NCBI RefSeq assembly: GCF_003129565.1
Contig: NZ_QETF01000002.1
Span: 186,001-250,000, forward strand
Length of the DNA: 64,000 bases
Origin: Salibaculum griseiflavum
GTDB lineage: Bacteria > Pseudomonadota > Alphaproteobacteria > Rhodobacterales > Rhodobacteraceae
Reading direction: 5' to 3'
Below are positions 7,935 through 16,376 of this stretch, one piece after another (the stretch's first letter is position 1; each line of letters opens with the position of its first letter). The position numbers were made by a program, and so were the translations under genes. The notes beneath the pieces are model-generated. The model was not told the DNA's origin, made no database searches, and saw only the letters and a program-made list of their open reading frames with translations.

Positions 7935-9101
7935 ATGACCACGGCTCATACGTCGAAACAGACAGCAGCTGAGGGCATTTCGTCCGGGGACATCGTTCTA
8001 TCCGTCGACGCCATGGGCGGCGACAAGGGACCCGCACCGATTGTTGCGGGTCTTTCGCATTTCCTGCGCAAACGTCCCGGCGCACGTGTGCTGCTGCACG
8101 GTGACGAATCGCAACTGCGGCCACTGGTGCAGAAACGCCGATTGTCCGGCCAGGTCGAGATTCGCCACGCGCCCGACGTGGTCGCGATGAGCGACAAACC
8201 CAGCCACGTGATGCGCCACGGCAAGGCCAGTTCCATGTGGTCGGCCATCGAAGCGGTCCGTGACGGCGAGGCCCAGGTCTGTGTCAGCTGCGGCAATACC
8301 GGCGCGCTCATGGCTGTGTCGATGATCCGGCTGCGCAAGGTCGAAGGCGTCAACCGCCCCGCCATCGCCTGCCTCTGGCCATCCCGCAATGCAAGCGGGT
8401 TCAACATCATGCTGGATGCCGGCGCCGATATCCGCGCCGACCAGGACGATCTGTTGATGTATGCCCTGATGGGCGCCTCCTATGCGCGCAATGCGATGGG
8501 CCTGTCGCGGCCACGGGTCGGCCTGCTCAATGTCGGGGTCGAGGAGCACAAGGGTCGGGCCGAGCTGAAGGTCGCCCAGGACCTGATCGCGCGCGCCGCG
8601 TCACGCGGGGAATACGAGTATATCGGGTTCGTCGAGGGCGGCGATCTGCCCTCGGACAGGGTCGACGTGATCGTCACCGACGGGTTCACAGGCAATGTCG
8701 CGCTCAAGACCGGCGAAGGCACCGCCAACCTGATCTCGGAGCGCCTGCGGGAGGCGTTCCGCAAGACGCCCCTGTCGCGCATCGCGGCGCTGCTGGCGGC
8801 AACCTCGCTGCGCCGGCTCAGCAAGCGGATTGATCCGCGCCGGGTCAATGGTGGCGTGTTCCTGGGTCTCAACGGGACGGTGATCAAGAGCCACGGCTCG
8901 GCCGATGAGACCGGCGTGCGGGCCGCCGTGGAAATGGCCTATCAACTGGCCGAATCCGGGTTTTCCAAGCGTCTGGCCGCGCGGGTTGCATCCGCCGCAG
9001 CCCTTGCGCAAGATGACCCCGACGAGGAGGCGACGGAAGATGCGGCGGGATCTCCCGCATCAGCCGGATCGCCGGGGGCAAAGGACAAAAAGAAATCATG
9101 A
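7935..9101 (+). CDS. plsX: Phosphate acyltransferase PlsX
   Basis: PlsX converts acyl-ACP plus phosphate to acyl-phosphate, feeding PlsY for phosphatidic acid synthesis at the membrane. The conserved N-terminus is DIVLSVDAMGGDKGPAPIV (from about residue 19). Further family blocks are SCGNTGALMAVSM, LLNVGVEEHKG and VTDGFTGNVALKTGEG. ATG 7935 is chosen; the frame is open to 7851 inside rpmF. The protein is 388 residues with an extra charged, low-complexity tail (DDPDEEATED..., ending DKKKS) past the usual fold. It overlaps fabH by 4 bp. Confidence 0.96.
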   Translation: MTTAHTSKQTAAEGISSGDIVLSVDAMGGDKGPAPIVAGLSHFLRKRPGARVLLHGDESQLRPLVQKRRLSGQVEIRHAPDVVAMSDKPSHVMRHGKASSMWSAIEAVRDGEAQVCVSCGNTGALMAVSMIRLRKVEGVNRPAIACLWPSRNASGFNIMLDAGADIRADQDDLLMYALMGASYARNAMGLSRPRVGLLNVGVEEHKGRAELKVAQDLIARAASRGEYEYIGFVEGGDLPSDRVDVIVTDGFTGNVALKTGEGTANLISERLREAFRKTPLSRIAALLAATSLRRLSKRIDPRRVNGGVFLGLNGTVIKSHGSADETGVRAAVEMAYQLAESGFSKRLAARVASAAALAQDDPDEEATEDAAGSPASAGSPGAKDKKKS

Positions 9102-10069
9102 CACGCCGAGCTGTCGTACGAGGCATCGGGCATTACCTGCCCGAACGCATCGTTCCGAATTCGGAATTCGAGAAAACGCTGGATACGTCCGACGAGTGGA
9201 TCCGCACGCGCTCGGGCATCGAGACCCGCCGCTTCGCCGCCGATGATGAATACACCTCGGACCTGGGCGCCCACGCCGCCCGCGCAGCCTTGGACAATGC
9301 CGGGCTGTCGCCCGATGACATCGACGCGGTGATCGTTGCGACCTCGACCCCGGACCTGACCTTCCCCTCGTCGGCCACCATGATCCAGCAGAAGCTGGGC
9401 ATGACGCAGGGCTTTGCCTTCGATGTTCAGGCGGTCTGTGCCGGCTTCATCTACGCACTGGCCAATGCCAACGGGCTGATCGTGTCGGGCCAGGCAAAGC
9501 GCGTGCTGGTGATCGGGGCCGAGACCTTCAGCCGAATCCTCGATTTCACCGACCGGTCCACCTGCGTCCTGTTCGGGGATGGCGCGGGCGCGCTGATCCT
9601 GGAGGCGCAGGATGGCACGGGCGGCGCAGAGGATCGCGGGATCCTGGGGATCGATCTGAATTCCGACGGACGCTACCGCGACCTGCTCTATGTCGATGGC
9701 GGCATGGTCAGCCAGAAAACCGGTTTCGTGGTTATGCAAGGCAATGCCCTGTTCCGACAGGCCGTCGAAAAACTGGCGCAAACGGCCGATGCGGCGCTGG
9801 AAAAGGCCGGACTGGGCCATGGCGACGTCGACTGGATCGTGCCGCACCAGGCCAATATCCGTATCATCCAGGGCACCGCCAAGAAACTGGACCTGCCCAT
9901 GGACAAGGTCGTTGTCACCGTTCAGGACCACGGCAACACCTCGGCCGCCTCGATCCCGCTGGCGCTGTCGGTGGGGGCCGAACGCGGCCAGATCAAGCCG
10001 GGAGACCTGATCGTCACAGAGGCCATCGGCGGCGGCCTCGCCTGGGGTGCGGTGGTGCTGCGCTGGTAG
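9098..10069 (+). CDS. fabH: 3-oxoacyl-ACP synthase III (KASIII)
   Basis: FabH starts fatty acid synthesis by condensing acetyl-CoA with malonyl-ACP. The 323-residue protein shows the full catalytic triad: Cys in VQAVCAGFIYAL (about 112), His in VPHQANIRI and Asn in DHGNTSAAS. The C-terminal GGGLAWGAVVLRW motif is typical of the family. The start codon overlaps the plsX stop by 4 bp (ATGA), so the two are translationally coupled. Confidence 0.97.
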   Translation: MTRRAVVRGIGHYLPERIVPNSEFEKTLDTSDEWIRTRSGIETRRFAADDEYTSDLGAHAARAALDNAGLSPDDIDAVIVATSTPDLTFPSSATMIQQKLGMTQGFAFDVQAVCAGFIYALANANGLIVSGQAKRVLVIGAETFSRILDFTDRSTCVLFGDGAGALILEAQDGTGGAEDRGILGIDLNSDGRYRDLLYVDGGMVSQKTGFVVMQGNALFRQAVEKLAQTADAALEKAGLGHGDVDWIVPHQANIRIIQGTAKKLDLPMDKVVVTVQDHGNTSAASIPLALSVGAERGQIKPGDLIVTEAIGGGLAWGAVVLRW

Positions 10070-10109
10070 GCGGGAAACCCGCTTCGTTGCGACGCGCAAG
10101 TCCCTGTTA

Positions 10110-10139
10110 TTGACTCTGTTTTTGCCAAGGGCCTAAAGT
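10110..10139 (+). promoter_or_regulatory. Candidate promoter of ihfA
   Basis: TTGACT (10110-10115), 18-bp spacer, TAAAGT (10134-10139), 24 bp before the ihfA ATG. The -35 matches at 5 of 6 and the -10 at 4 of 6 positions. Confidence 0.45.
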
Positions 10140-10163
10140 CCTTGAAAATACGAGAGGGACGGT

Positions 10164-10466
10164 ATGTCAGAGAAGACGCTTACCCGGATGGACCTTGCCG
10201 AGGCCGTCCACGAAGAAGTGGGACTGTCACGCAACGAAAGTGCCGATCTCGTCGAGTCCGTTTTGCAGCACATGTCCGATGCTTTGGTGCGAGGCGAAAA
10301 CGTGAAGATTTCGTCCTTCGGCACGTTCTCGATCCGTGACAAGGCGGCACGGATGGGCCGCAATCCCAAGACCGGCGAAGAGGTTCCGATCTCGCCCCGC
10401 CGGGTGCTGAGTTTCCGGCCCAGTCACCTGATGAAAGACCGGGTCGCCCATGGCAACAAAGGCTAG
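10164..10466 (+). CDS. ihfA: Integration host factor subunit alpha
   Basis: IHF alpha pairs with IHF beta (not in this window) to bend DNA at specific sites in replication, recombination and transcription. The 100-residue protein has the HU/IHF fold: N-terminal helices ([20 protein letters not shown]), then [17 protein letters not shown], and the DNA-intercalating arm [12 protein letters not shown] with its conserved Pro near 73-75. Position after fabH and before a MerR gene is the standard alphaproteobacterial order. Confidence 0.95.
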   Translation: MSEKTLTRMDLAEAVHEEVGLSRNESADLVESVLQHMSDALVRGENVKISSFGTFSIRDKAARMGRNPKTGEEVPISPRRVLSFRPSHLMKDRVAHGNKG

Positions 10467-10478
10467 GGAGGCGCGGGA

Positions 10479-11258
10479 ATGAGCAAATCCCGCGACGCAT
10501 TCCGCACCATCTCCGAGGTCTCCGACTGGCTGGATACCCCGGCCCATGTTCTGCGATTCTGGGAAAGCAAGTTCAGCCAGATCAAGCCGGTCAAACGCGC
10601 CGGCGGGCGCCGCTACTATCGCCCGCAGGACATGGAATTGCTGGGTGGAATCAAGAAGTTGCTGCATGACGATGGCATGACCATCAAGGGCGTGCAGAAG
10701 TTGCTGCGTGAAAAGGGCATCAAGCACGTTGCCGCGATGGGCCTGTCCCTGGACGATGCCCTCGAAGCGGAGAAAGCGGTTGAGTCCGCACCCCGCACAG
10801 CGGCATCGGGCCCTGCGCCTGCTGATCCGGCGCCAAAGACCGAGCAGAACGCGGCGGCTGCGGACATCATTCCCGAACATGTGGACCCGCCGGTTAGCGG
10901 GTCAGAGCCGGAAGAGGCACCGGCACCGGCCGCCACGACCGGACTGCCCGACCAGCCCGACAACGTCGTGCAGCTGACCGCTGCCGAACCGAGCACGCAG
11001 GCCGAGGAAGAGCCCGAGGCCACCGACACCGATGCGCCACCAGCGGCGCCCGAGGATGGCCCCCCGGCGGATGCCGCCGCCCTTCTCGCGGCCGTGCCCG
11101 CGGATCCCTCTGATTCTTCTTCCAGGGCCCCGGCCCGCCTGCTCGACCTGCTGCCAAGGCTGCGTGACCCGGAAGCACAGCTTGCGGCCCGCGCCGCCGA
11201 AATCGCCCCGCTGCTGGACCGCATGCAGGCCTTGCGCGATCGCATCCCGCCCCGGTGA
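10479..11258 (+). CDS. MerR family transcriptional regulator with long acidic tail
   Basis: Residues 8-75 form a MerR winged helix ([20 protein letters not shown], then [16 protein letters not shown]). The rest, about 90-225, is an unusual Ala/Pro/Glu-rich low-complexity stretch that ends in a short amphipathic segment rich in Leu and Arg ([20 protein letters not shown]). No effector domain or metal-binding cysteines are visible, so it is not a classic metal-sensing MerR. It starts 12 bp after ihfA and is probably co-transcribed. Homologues always follow ihfA in this group; their targets are not known to me. Confidence 0.88.
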   Translation: MSKSRDAFRTISEVSDWLDTPAHVLRFWESKFSQIKPVKRAGGRRYYRPQDMELLGGIKKLLHDDGMTIKGVQKLLREKGIKHVAAMGLSLDDALEAEKAVESAPRTAASGPAPADPAPKTEQNAAAADIIPEHVDPPVSGSEPEEAPAPAATTGLPDQPDNVVQLTAAEPSTQAEEEPEATDTDAPPAAPEDGPPADAAALLAAVPADPSDSSSRAPARLLDLLPRLRDPEAQLAARAAEIAPLLDRMQALRDRIPPR

Positions 11259-11320
11259 TCGGCGAAATGGCGAATTGGCCCTTGCAGCAGGATTTGTATT
11301 CAGTATGTAGAGCGCCTAGT

Positions 11321-11397
11321 CGGGCTATGGCGCAGCCTGGTAGCGCGTCCGTCTGGGGGACGGAAGGTCGCAGGTTCGAGTCCTGCTAGCCCGACCA
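11321..11397 (+). tRNA. tRNA-Pro (anticodon GGG)
   Basis: Acceptor arms CGGGCTA (11321-11327) and TAGCCCG (11387-11393) pair perfectly. The anticodon stem TCCGT/ACGGA encloses loop CTGGGGG, giving anticodon GGG (reads CCC/CCU). The T arm is GCAGG-TTCGAGT-CCTGC. The 3' CCA is encoded. It is followed at once by a strong terminator. Confidence 0.97.
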
Positions 11398-11403
11398 ACA
11401 AAA

Positions 11404-11438
11404 CCGCCCGTCGGCGCATATGCGCGGCGGGCGTTTTT
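11404..11438 (+). terminator. Rho-independent terminator of tRNA-Pro
   Basis: CGCCCG (11405-11410) pairs with CGGGCG (11428-11433) around an inner palindrome GCGCATATGCGC (11414-11425). TTTTT follows at 11434-11438. Confidence 0.88.
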
Positions 11439-11468
11439 GCAACCGGCATGTGGCTGCGGGGGACGAGG

Positions 11469-12554
11469 ATGAAATCTGGCGTATTGGCCGACCACCAGAT
11501 CCGGGCGATGATCGCCGAGGGCGGCATCGCGGCCTCTTCCCCGATCCTCAATGACCAGGTGCAGCCCGCGTCTCTTGATCTGCGGCTGGGCGACACGGCC
11601 TACCGCGTGCGCGCCTCGTTCCTGGCGGGCAAGGATCGCACCGTCACCGACCGGCTGGACGAACTGACGATGCACCGGATCACCCTGACCGGTGGCGCGG
11701 TGCTGGAAAAGGGCTGTGTCTATGTCGTGCCCCTCATGGAGCGGCTGTCCCTGCCCCAAGGGATGACCGCCGCTGCCAGTGCCAAAAGCTCGACCGGACG
11801 GCTGGACCTGATGACGCGGGTCATCACCGACCATGGCGTCGAATTCGACCGCGTGCCCGAGGGCTATGACGGCCCGCTTTACGCCGAGATCTGCCCGCAG
11901 AGCTTTTCCGTGGTCGCCCAGCCGGGCCAATTGCTCAACCAGATCATCTTTCGCCAGGGCCAGACCTTCCTGAGCGATGCGGAGCTTGCCGCGGTCCACG
12001 CGGAAACCCCGGTGGTCAATGGCGAGCCGGTGATCTCGGAAGGGTTGGGATTCTCCGTCGACCTGAAGCCCCGGACAGGCGATCTGGTGGGCTACCGCGC
12101 CAAGCGTCATACGGGCGTGGTCGACCTGGCCAACCTGAACCATTACGACCCGGCCGAGTATTGGGAAGAAGTCCGCACGACAGAGGGCCGGATCATCCTC
12201 GACCCCGGTGCATTCTACATTTTGGTCAGCCGCGAGGCGATCTGCATCCCCCCCGACTATGCCGCCGAGATGGCGCCCTACCTGGCCATGGTGGGGGAAT
12301 TCCGGGTGCATTACGCGGGGTTCTTCGACCCCGGATTCGGATGGGACGGGGCCGGCGGGGCCGGGTCACGGGGTGTGCTGGAGGTGCGCTGCCACGAGGC
12401 ACCTTTCGTTCTTGAACACGGCCAGATCGTCGGCCGGCTGGTCTATGAACACATGTCCGAACGCCCGACGGCCCTCTACGGGCGCGACATCAAGTCGAAC
12501 TACCAGGGACAGGGACTGAAACTGTCCAAGCATTTCCGCAGCCCGGCAAGCTGA
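11469..12554 (+). CDS. 2'-deoxycytidine 5'-triphosphate deaminase, long (two-domain) form
   Basis: dCTP deaminase supplies dUTP for thymidylate synthesis. The product is 361 residues, about twice a standard Dcd, as in many alphaproteobacteria. The N-terminal half carries QVQPASLDLRLGD and AKSSTGRLDLMTRVITDHGVEFDRV, where Ser/Arg and Glu residues of the active site are expected. The C-terminal half repeats a Dcd/dUTPase-like fold (AGFFDPGFGWDG, EHGQIVGRLVYEHM). ATG 11469 (MKSGVLADHQI) with GACGAGG before it is preferred to upstream in-frame codons. It reads convergent with the scp operon. Confidence 0.9.
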   Translation: MKSGVLADHQIRAMIAEGGIAASSPILNDQVQPASLDLRLGDTAYRVRASFLAGKDRTVTDRLDELTMHRITLTGGAVLEKGCVYVVPLMERLSLPQGMTAAASAKSSTGRLDLMTRVITDHGVEFDRVPEGYDGPLYAEICPQSFSVVAQPGQLLNQIIFRQGQTFLSDAELAAVHAETPVVNGEPVISEGLGFSVDLKPRTGDLVGYRAKRHTGVVDLANLNHYDPAEYWEEVRTTEGRIILDPGAFYILVSREAICIPPDYAAEMAPYLAMVGEFRVHYAGFFDPGFGWDGAGGAGSRGVLEVRCHEAPFVLEHGQIVGRLVYEHMSERPTALYGRDIKSNYQGQGLKLSKHFRSPAS

Positions 12555-12558
12555 GGTC

Positions 12559-12765
12559 TCAGAACTTGCCGACGCGGCGCGTCACCCGTGCCATGCGGCG
12601 GGCGTTCTTGGCGGTGTTTTGCGCCGATTTGGCCTGCTGGCGTTCCTCGGGGCTTTGCTGGTCGCGGGGTTTCTGGCCGCGTTTGACGGCGGCGTTGATC
12701 CCGGCATTGATCCCCCGCCCGATGACGCGGCGGATGATCATGTTGATCAGTCGTTCGAGGTTCAT
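12559..12765 (-). CDS. Small basic conserved protein, unknown function
   Basis: A 68-residue highly basic protein (MNLERLINMIIRRVIGRG...). It has an N-terminal amphipathic helix, a Gly/Asn/Ala segment and a Gln/Arg/Lys-rich tail. A strong Shine-Dalgarno (AAGGAGG on the minus strand) supports translation from ATG 12765. The tail resembles nucleic-acid-binding or membrane-surface peptides, but I recognise no family. It sits downstream of scpB and converges on the dCTP deaminase gene with a 4-bp gap. Confidence 0.7.
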   Translation of the reverse strand: MNLERLINMIIRRVIGRGINAGINAAVKRGQKPRDQQSPEERQQAKSAQNTAKNARRMARVTRRVGKF

Positions 12766-12850
12766 GCGAGCCTCCTTCCTGCTCTGCCCAATATAGGGGC
12801 TCGGATCTTTCGGGACAAACTAGCCGGCAAGGATGGCGAGAATTTGACGC

Positions 12851-13519
12851 TCACTCCTCGTCGAACAGTTCAGTCTGATCGTCTTCGCCCTCGTCCTCTT
12901 CGGAATCCGGGGCGCCCTGCCCCGGTGGCGGACGATTGTCGAGCAGGCCAGCGGCGCGCAGTTCTTTGAGCCCGGGCAGGTCGCGGGCGCTTTCGAGGCC
13001 GAAATGATCCAGGAATTCCTGCGTGACCACGAATGTCACGGGCCGGCCCGGTGTCATGCGACGACGACCGAAACGGATCCATTCCATCTCGATCAGCTGG
13101 TCGATGGTGCCGCGGCTGACGCTGACACCGCGAATCTCCTCGATCTCGGCGCGGGTGACGGGTTGGTGGTAGGATATGATCGCCAGCGTTTCGATCGCCG
13201 CCCGGCTGAGCTTGCGGGTCTCGACCGTTTCCTTCTGCATGAGGAAGCCAAGGTCGGGCGCGGTGCGGAAGGCCCAGGCATCACCCACCTTGACCAGCCG
13301 CACGCCGCGCCCCTCGTAGCGTTCGCGCAGATGCACCATGGCCTCGGCCGGGTCGGACCCGTGCGGCATCCGGCCCGCCAGTTCCTTGATCGTGACCGGC
13401 TCGGCGCTGGCGAACAGGATCGCCTCGACCATCCGTTCCTGTTCGGCGATGGGCGGCGCTTCGAAGAGGGTCTCTTCGGTCTCGGGCGCCTGCCCGGTTT
13501 CCGTCTCTGCCTCAGCCAT
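12851..13519 (-). CDS. scpB: Segregation and condensation protein B
   Basis: ScpB forms the SMC-ScpAB condensin that organises and separates chromosomes. The 222-residue product has an acidic N-terminal extension (about 1-28) before the paired winged helices. Key blocks are VEAILFASAEPVTIKELA, LAIISYHQPVTRAEIEEIRGV and FGRRRMTPGRPVTFVVTQEFLDHFGL. An acidic C-terminal tail follows (SEEDEGEDDQTE). ATG 13519 overlaps scpA by 8 bp, so the two are translated together. Confidence 0.94.
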   Translation of the reverse strand: MAEAETETGQAPETEETLFEAPPIAEQERMVEAILFASAEPVTIKELAGRMPHGSDPAEAMVHLRERYEGRGVRLVKVGDAWAFRTAPDLGFLMQKETVETRKLSRAAIETLAIISYHQPVTRAEIEEIRGVSVSRGTIDQLIEMEWIRFGRRRMTPGRPVTFVVTQEFLDHFGLESARDLPGLKELRAAGLLDNRPPPGQGAPDSEEDEGEDDQTELFDEE

Positions 13520-14303
13520 CCTGTTTCCTTCTGATCTGGATCGGCGCGAAAGTATCGCCCTGGCGCAACTCGATCCGGCCCTCCTTGGCCAGTTCCAACG
13601 AGGCCGCGAAGGTCGAGGCCGTCGCGCTGCGCCGCCGGGCCGGGTCGTTCTCCCAGCCCTCGGGGAGATAGGACAGGATATCCGTCCATTCCCCGGCAAA
13701 GCCGATCAGCGGGCGCAGGCGGCTCAGCGCCTCTTCCATGGTGAAGATGGCGTCGCGATCCATCGTGTAGGGGCGGAACTCGTCCTTGGTTCGGATGCGG
13801 GCATAGGCCTGCATCAGGTCCAGCAGCGTCGCGGTATAGGTCACGCGCCGGGTCCGGGTCACATCCTCGGTGATGCCACGGGCAAAGAAATCACGGCCCA
13901 GCTGGTCGCGCGCCATCAGCTTGGCGGCATGGTCGCGCATCGCTTGCAGGCGTTCCAGCTGAAACGCCAGGTGCGCGGCCAGTTCCTCGCCCGAGGGCCC
14001 CTCTTCCGCCGGATCGGGGGGCAGCAGAAGCCGCGATTTCAGGAAGGCCAGCCAGGCGGCCATCACAAGGTAATCGGCGGCCAGTTCGATGCGCAGGTCG
14101 CGGGCCTTCTCGATGAAGGCCAGGTATTGTTCGGCCAGGGCCAACACGCTGATCTGGCGCAGATCGACCTTCTGCGTGCGCGACATGGTCAGCAGCACGT
14201 CCAGCGGCCCTTCGAACCCGTCCACGTCCACGATCAGCGCCTCGGCGGCAAGCCGGTCGCTGACATTGGTGACGGTGTCTTCGGTGAATTCCGCGTCGTT
14301 CAT
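13512..14303 (-). CDS. scpA: Segregation and condensation protein A
   Basis: The kleisin subunit of the SMC-ScpAB complex. The 263-residue product carries the defining N-terminal motif DGFEGPLDVLLTMSRTQKVDL (split here as DGFEGPLDVLL and TQKVDLRQI), which binds the SMC neck. The C-terminal winged helix that binds the SMC head is EGRIELRQGDTFAPIQIRRK. It overlaps nagZ by 4 bp and scpB by 8 bp in a tight operon. Confidence 0.94.
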   Translation of the reverse strand: MNDAEFTEDTVTNVSDRLAAEALIVDVDGFEGPLDVLLTMSRTQKVDLRQISVLALAEQYLAFIEKARDLRIELAADYLVMAAWLAFLKSRLLLPPDPAEEGPSGEELAAHLAFQLERLQAMRDHAAKLMARDQLGRDFFARGITEDVTRTRRVTYTATLLDLMQAYARIRTKDEFRPYTMDRDAIFTMEEALSRLRPLIGFAGEWTDILSYLPEGWENDPARRRSATASTFAASLELAKEGRIELRQGDTFAPIQIRRKQDG

Positions 14304-15313
14304 CGTGCCCCTCGGCCGGGGCCCTCCCCGACAAGGGTTTCAAACTCCGCAACACAGGCCGAAATGTCAATGGATGCGGGGCTTGGGCGGCCGTTCAACG
14401 CGGCTTCAGCCCGCCGCATTGCCTCGGGGGTCAGCGAGCCGCTGGCCTGCGCCACCGCTTCGACCACCTGCGGGCCGCCATTGCACTGCAGCACCGCGTC
14501 GCAACCCGCCGCAAGGGCCGCTGCCGCGCGCTCGGGCGCGCTGCCCGACAGGGCCTCCATCCCGATATCGTCGCTCATCAGCAACCCGTCGAAGCCGATC
14601 GCCTCTCGGATCAGGCGGATCACCTCGGGGGATTGGGTCGCCGGGGCGGACTGACCAAGGCTGTCAAAGACGATATGCGCGGTCATCCCCAGCGGCAGGT
14701 CGGCCAATGCCCGGAACGGCGCGAAATCCAGGGCCTCCAGTTCGGCGGGCGGCAGGTCCACGCGCGGCAAGGCCTTGTGGCTGTCCACCTGCGCCAGGCC
14801 GTGGCCCGGCATGTGTTTCACGATCGGCAGCACCCCACCCGCAAGGCACCCCGTGGCCACGGCTCGGCTGATCCGGGTGACGGTCTCGACCGTCTCGCCA
14901 TAGCAGCGATTGCGCAGGAAGGGATGCGTTTCGGCGCGGGCCAGGTCGGCGCAAGGCACCGCGTTCACGTCGATGCCCGCGTCGCGCAATTCCTGCCCGA
15001 TGATCTGGTAGCGCAGCGCCATGGCCCGTTCGGGATCGCTGGCGCGGGCGACATCGTCAAGCGGCGGCAGCCATTCGCGCCAATGGGGCGCGCGCAGGCG
15101 TTGAACACGCCCGCCTTCCTGGTCGACCATCACAAGGGCCTCATGACCGGCGGCGGCCCGCAGGTCATCTGTCAGGCGGCGCAGCTGGTCGGGGGTGTCG
15201 ACGTTGCGGGCGAACAGGATGAAGCCGAGCGGTTGATAATCCGCGTAGAAGCTTTTTTCCCAATCCGTGATCGCTGTCCCTTGCGGCCCGATGATGGCCG
15301 CACCCAGCGCCAT
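14300..15313 (-). CDS. nagZ: Beta-N-acetylhexosaminidase NagZ (GH3)
   Basis: NagZ cleaves GlcNAc from anhydromuropeptides during cytoplasmic cell-wall recycling. The 337-residue product has GFILFARNVDTPDQL, VMVDQEGGRVQRLRAPHW and the diagnostic KHMPGHGLAQVDSHK loop with the His/Asp catalytic pair. The nucleophile is the Asp of LMSDDIGMEAL. It lies between the SPOR gene (stop adjoins its start) and scpA (4-bp overlap). Confidence 0.93.
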   Translation of the reverse strand: MALGAAIIGPQGTAITDWEKSFYADYQPLGFILFARNVDTPDQLRRLTDDLRAAAGHEALVMVDQEGGRVQRLRAPHWREWLPPLDDVARASDPERAMALRYQIIGQELRDAGIDVNAVPCADLARAETHPFLRNRCYGETVETVTRISRAVATGCLAGGVLPIVKHMPGHGLAQVDSHKALPRVDLPPAELEALDFAPFRALADLPLGMTAHIVFDSLGQSAPATQSPEVIRLIREAIGFDGLLMSDDIGMEALSGSAPERAAAALAAGCDAVLQCNGGPQVVEAVAQASGSLTPEAMRRAEAALNGRPSPASIDISACVAEFETLVGEGPGRGAR

Positions 15314-16306
15314 TCAGCGCACCACGACCGGGATACAGGGCGCGTCTTCGGCCACCAGCGCGGCACAGAACCGGCGCGCGTCACTCAGGTCCGCAAAGCC
15401 CTGTGCGCGGAGCCGATAGAAAGTGCGTCCGCCCGATTGGGCCTCTTGGATCACCCGTGACTTGTCGCCCATGAAATCACCGAACCGGCCCGAAAGGCGC
15501 GTCCATTCGCGCGCCGCGATCTCGGCGCTGTCGAAGGCGCCCAGCTGGACCAGCTTGGTGCCAGCGGGCAAGGCGCCGGTCAGTGTCGGGGCGGAGGGTT
15601 CCGGCGCCTCGGCCACGGCGGCGACCGGTTGCGCGGCCGGTGCGGCCGCAGGCACAAGGCGTGCGGGCCGGACCTGTGGACGCAAGGAGGTCGACACCCC
15701 CGGCACGCTGGGGTCGACGAAATCGGTCATGTCCACGCCATTCACGGCCACGGCAACCGGGACGTCCTCCCCCTCGGCAAGGTTGGTCAGCGGCGCGGCG
15801 CCGGCGGCGATCTGGTCGGCCAGGGCCAGCACGTCCTCGGCACTGAGCGGTTCTGCAGAGTTCCGTGGCGTGGCTTCGGCCTCAGACGCATCGGCCACGG
15901 TCGGGCTCACTTCGGCCATTTCGGGCGCCGGATCGGCCGGAGCGACTTCATTGGCCTCGGCCAGTGGCGCCACTTCAAGGTCCTCGTCCTGCAACTGTGT
16001 CGACACCGGGGCCAGAACCAGCCGGTCCTCGGGTTCGGCGGCCCCGCCCTCGGCCGGCACGGCGTTGACCGCCAGGCCGGTATGGGCGGCGATCTCTCCG
16101 CCCGGGTTTTCCGGGGCGACACGCATTTCGCCCTGCATGGCCCGGACCACCGGCACGCCGGTCACATCCCGCATCAGAAGCTTGTAGCCCCAGACGCCGA
16201 CGCCAATCACCAGCCCGACGGACAGGACAGCCCCGAAAATGTTGACGATATTGCCTGCGTGAGTCACATTGGGGGCCGATTGCGACCCCCCTGTCATCTC
16301 TGCCAT
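15314..16306 (-). CDS. SPOR domain membrane protein
   Basis: A 330-residue bitopic inner-membrane protein. A single membrane helix lies at about 22-45 (FGAVLSVGLVIGVGVWGYKL). A long Ala/Pro/Glu-rich periplasmic linker follows, and the C-terminal SPOR domain occupies about 250-330 (KLVQLGAFDSAEIAAREWTR to RLRAQGFADLSDARRFC). SPOR domains bind denuded peptidoglycan at the division septum. The location between argS and nagZ is the usual one in rhodobacters and fits a cell-wall or division role. Confidence 0.9.
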   Translation of the reverse strand: MAEMTGGSQSAPNVTHAGNIVNIFGAVLSVGLVIGVGVWGYKLLMRDVTGVPVVRAMQGEMRVAPENPGGEIAAHTGLAVNAVPAEGGAAEPEDRLVLAPVSTQLQDEDLEVAPLAEANEVAPADPAPEMAEVSPTVADASEAEATPRNSAEPLSAEDVLALADQIAAGAAPLTNLAEGEDVPVAVAVNGVDMTDFVDPSVPGVSTSLRPQVRPARLVPAAAPAAQPVAAVAEAPEPSAPTLTGALPAGTKLVQLGAFDSAEIAAREWTRLSGRFGDFMGDKSRVIQEAQSGGRTFYRLRAQGFADLSDARRFCAALVAEDAPCIPVVVR

Positions 16307-16376
16307 TTGCGCCTCATAGCCCGGCTTGAGCGCCGGTTTCTTGCCTAGCCTTCAAGGCCCCGGGCCATCGTGCGCT

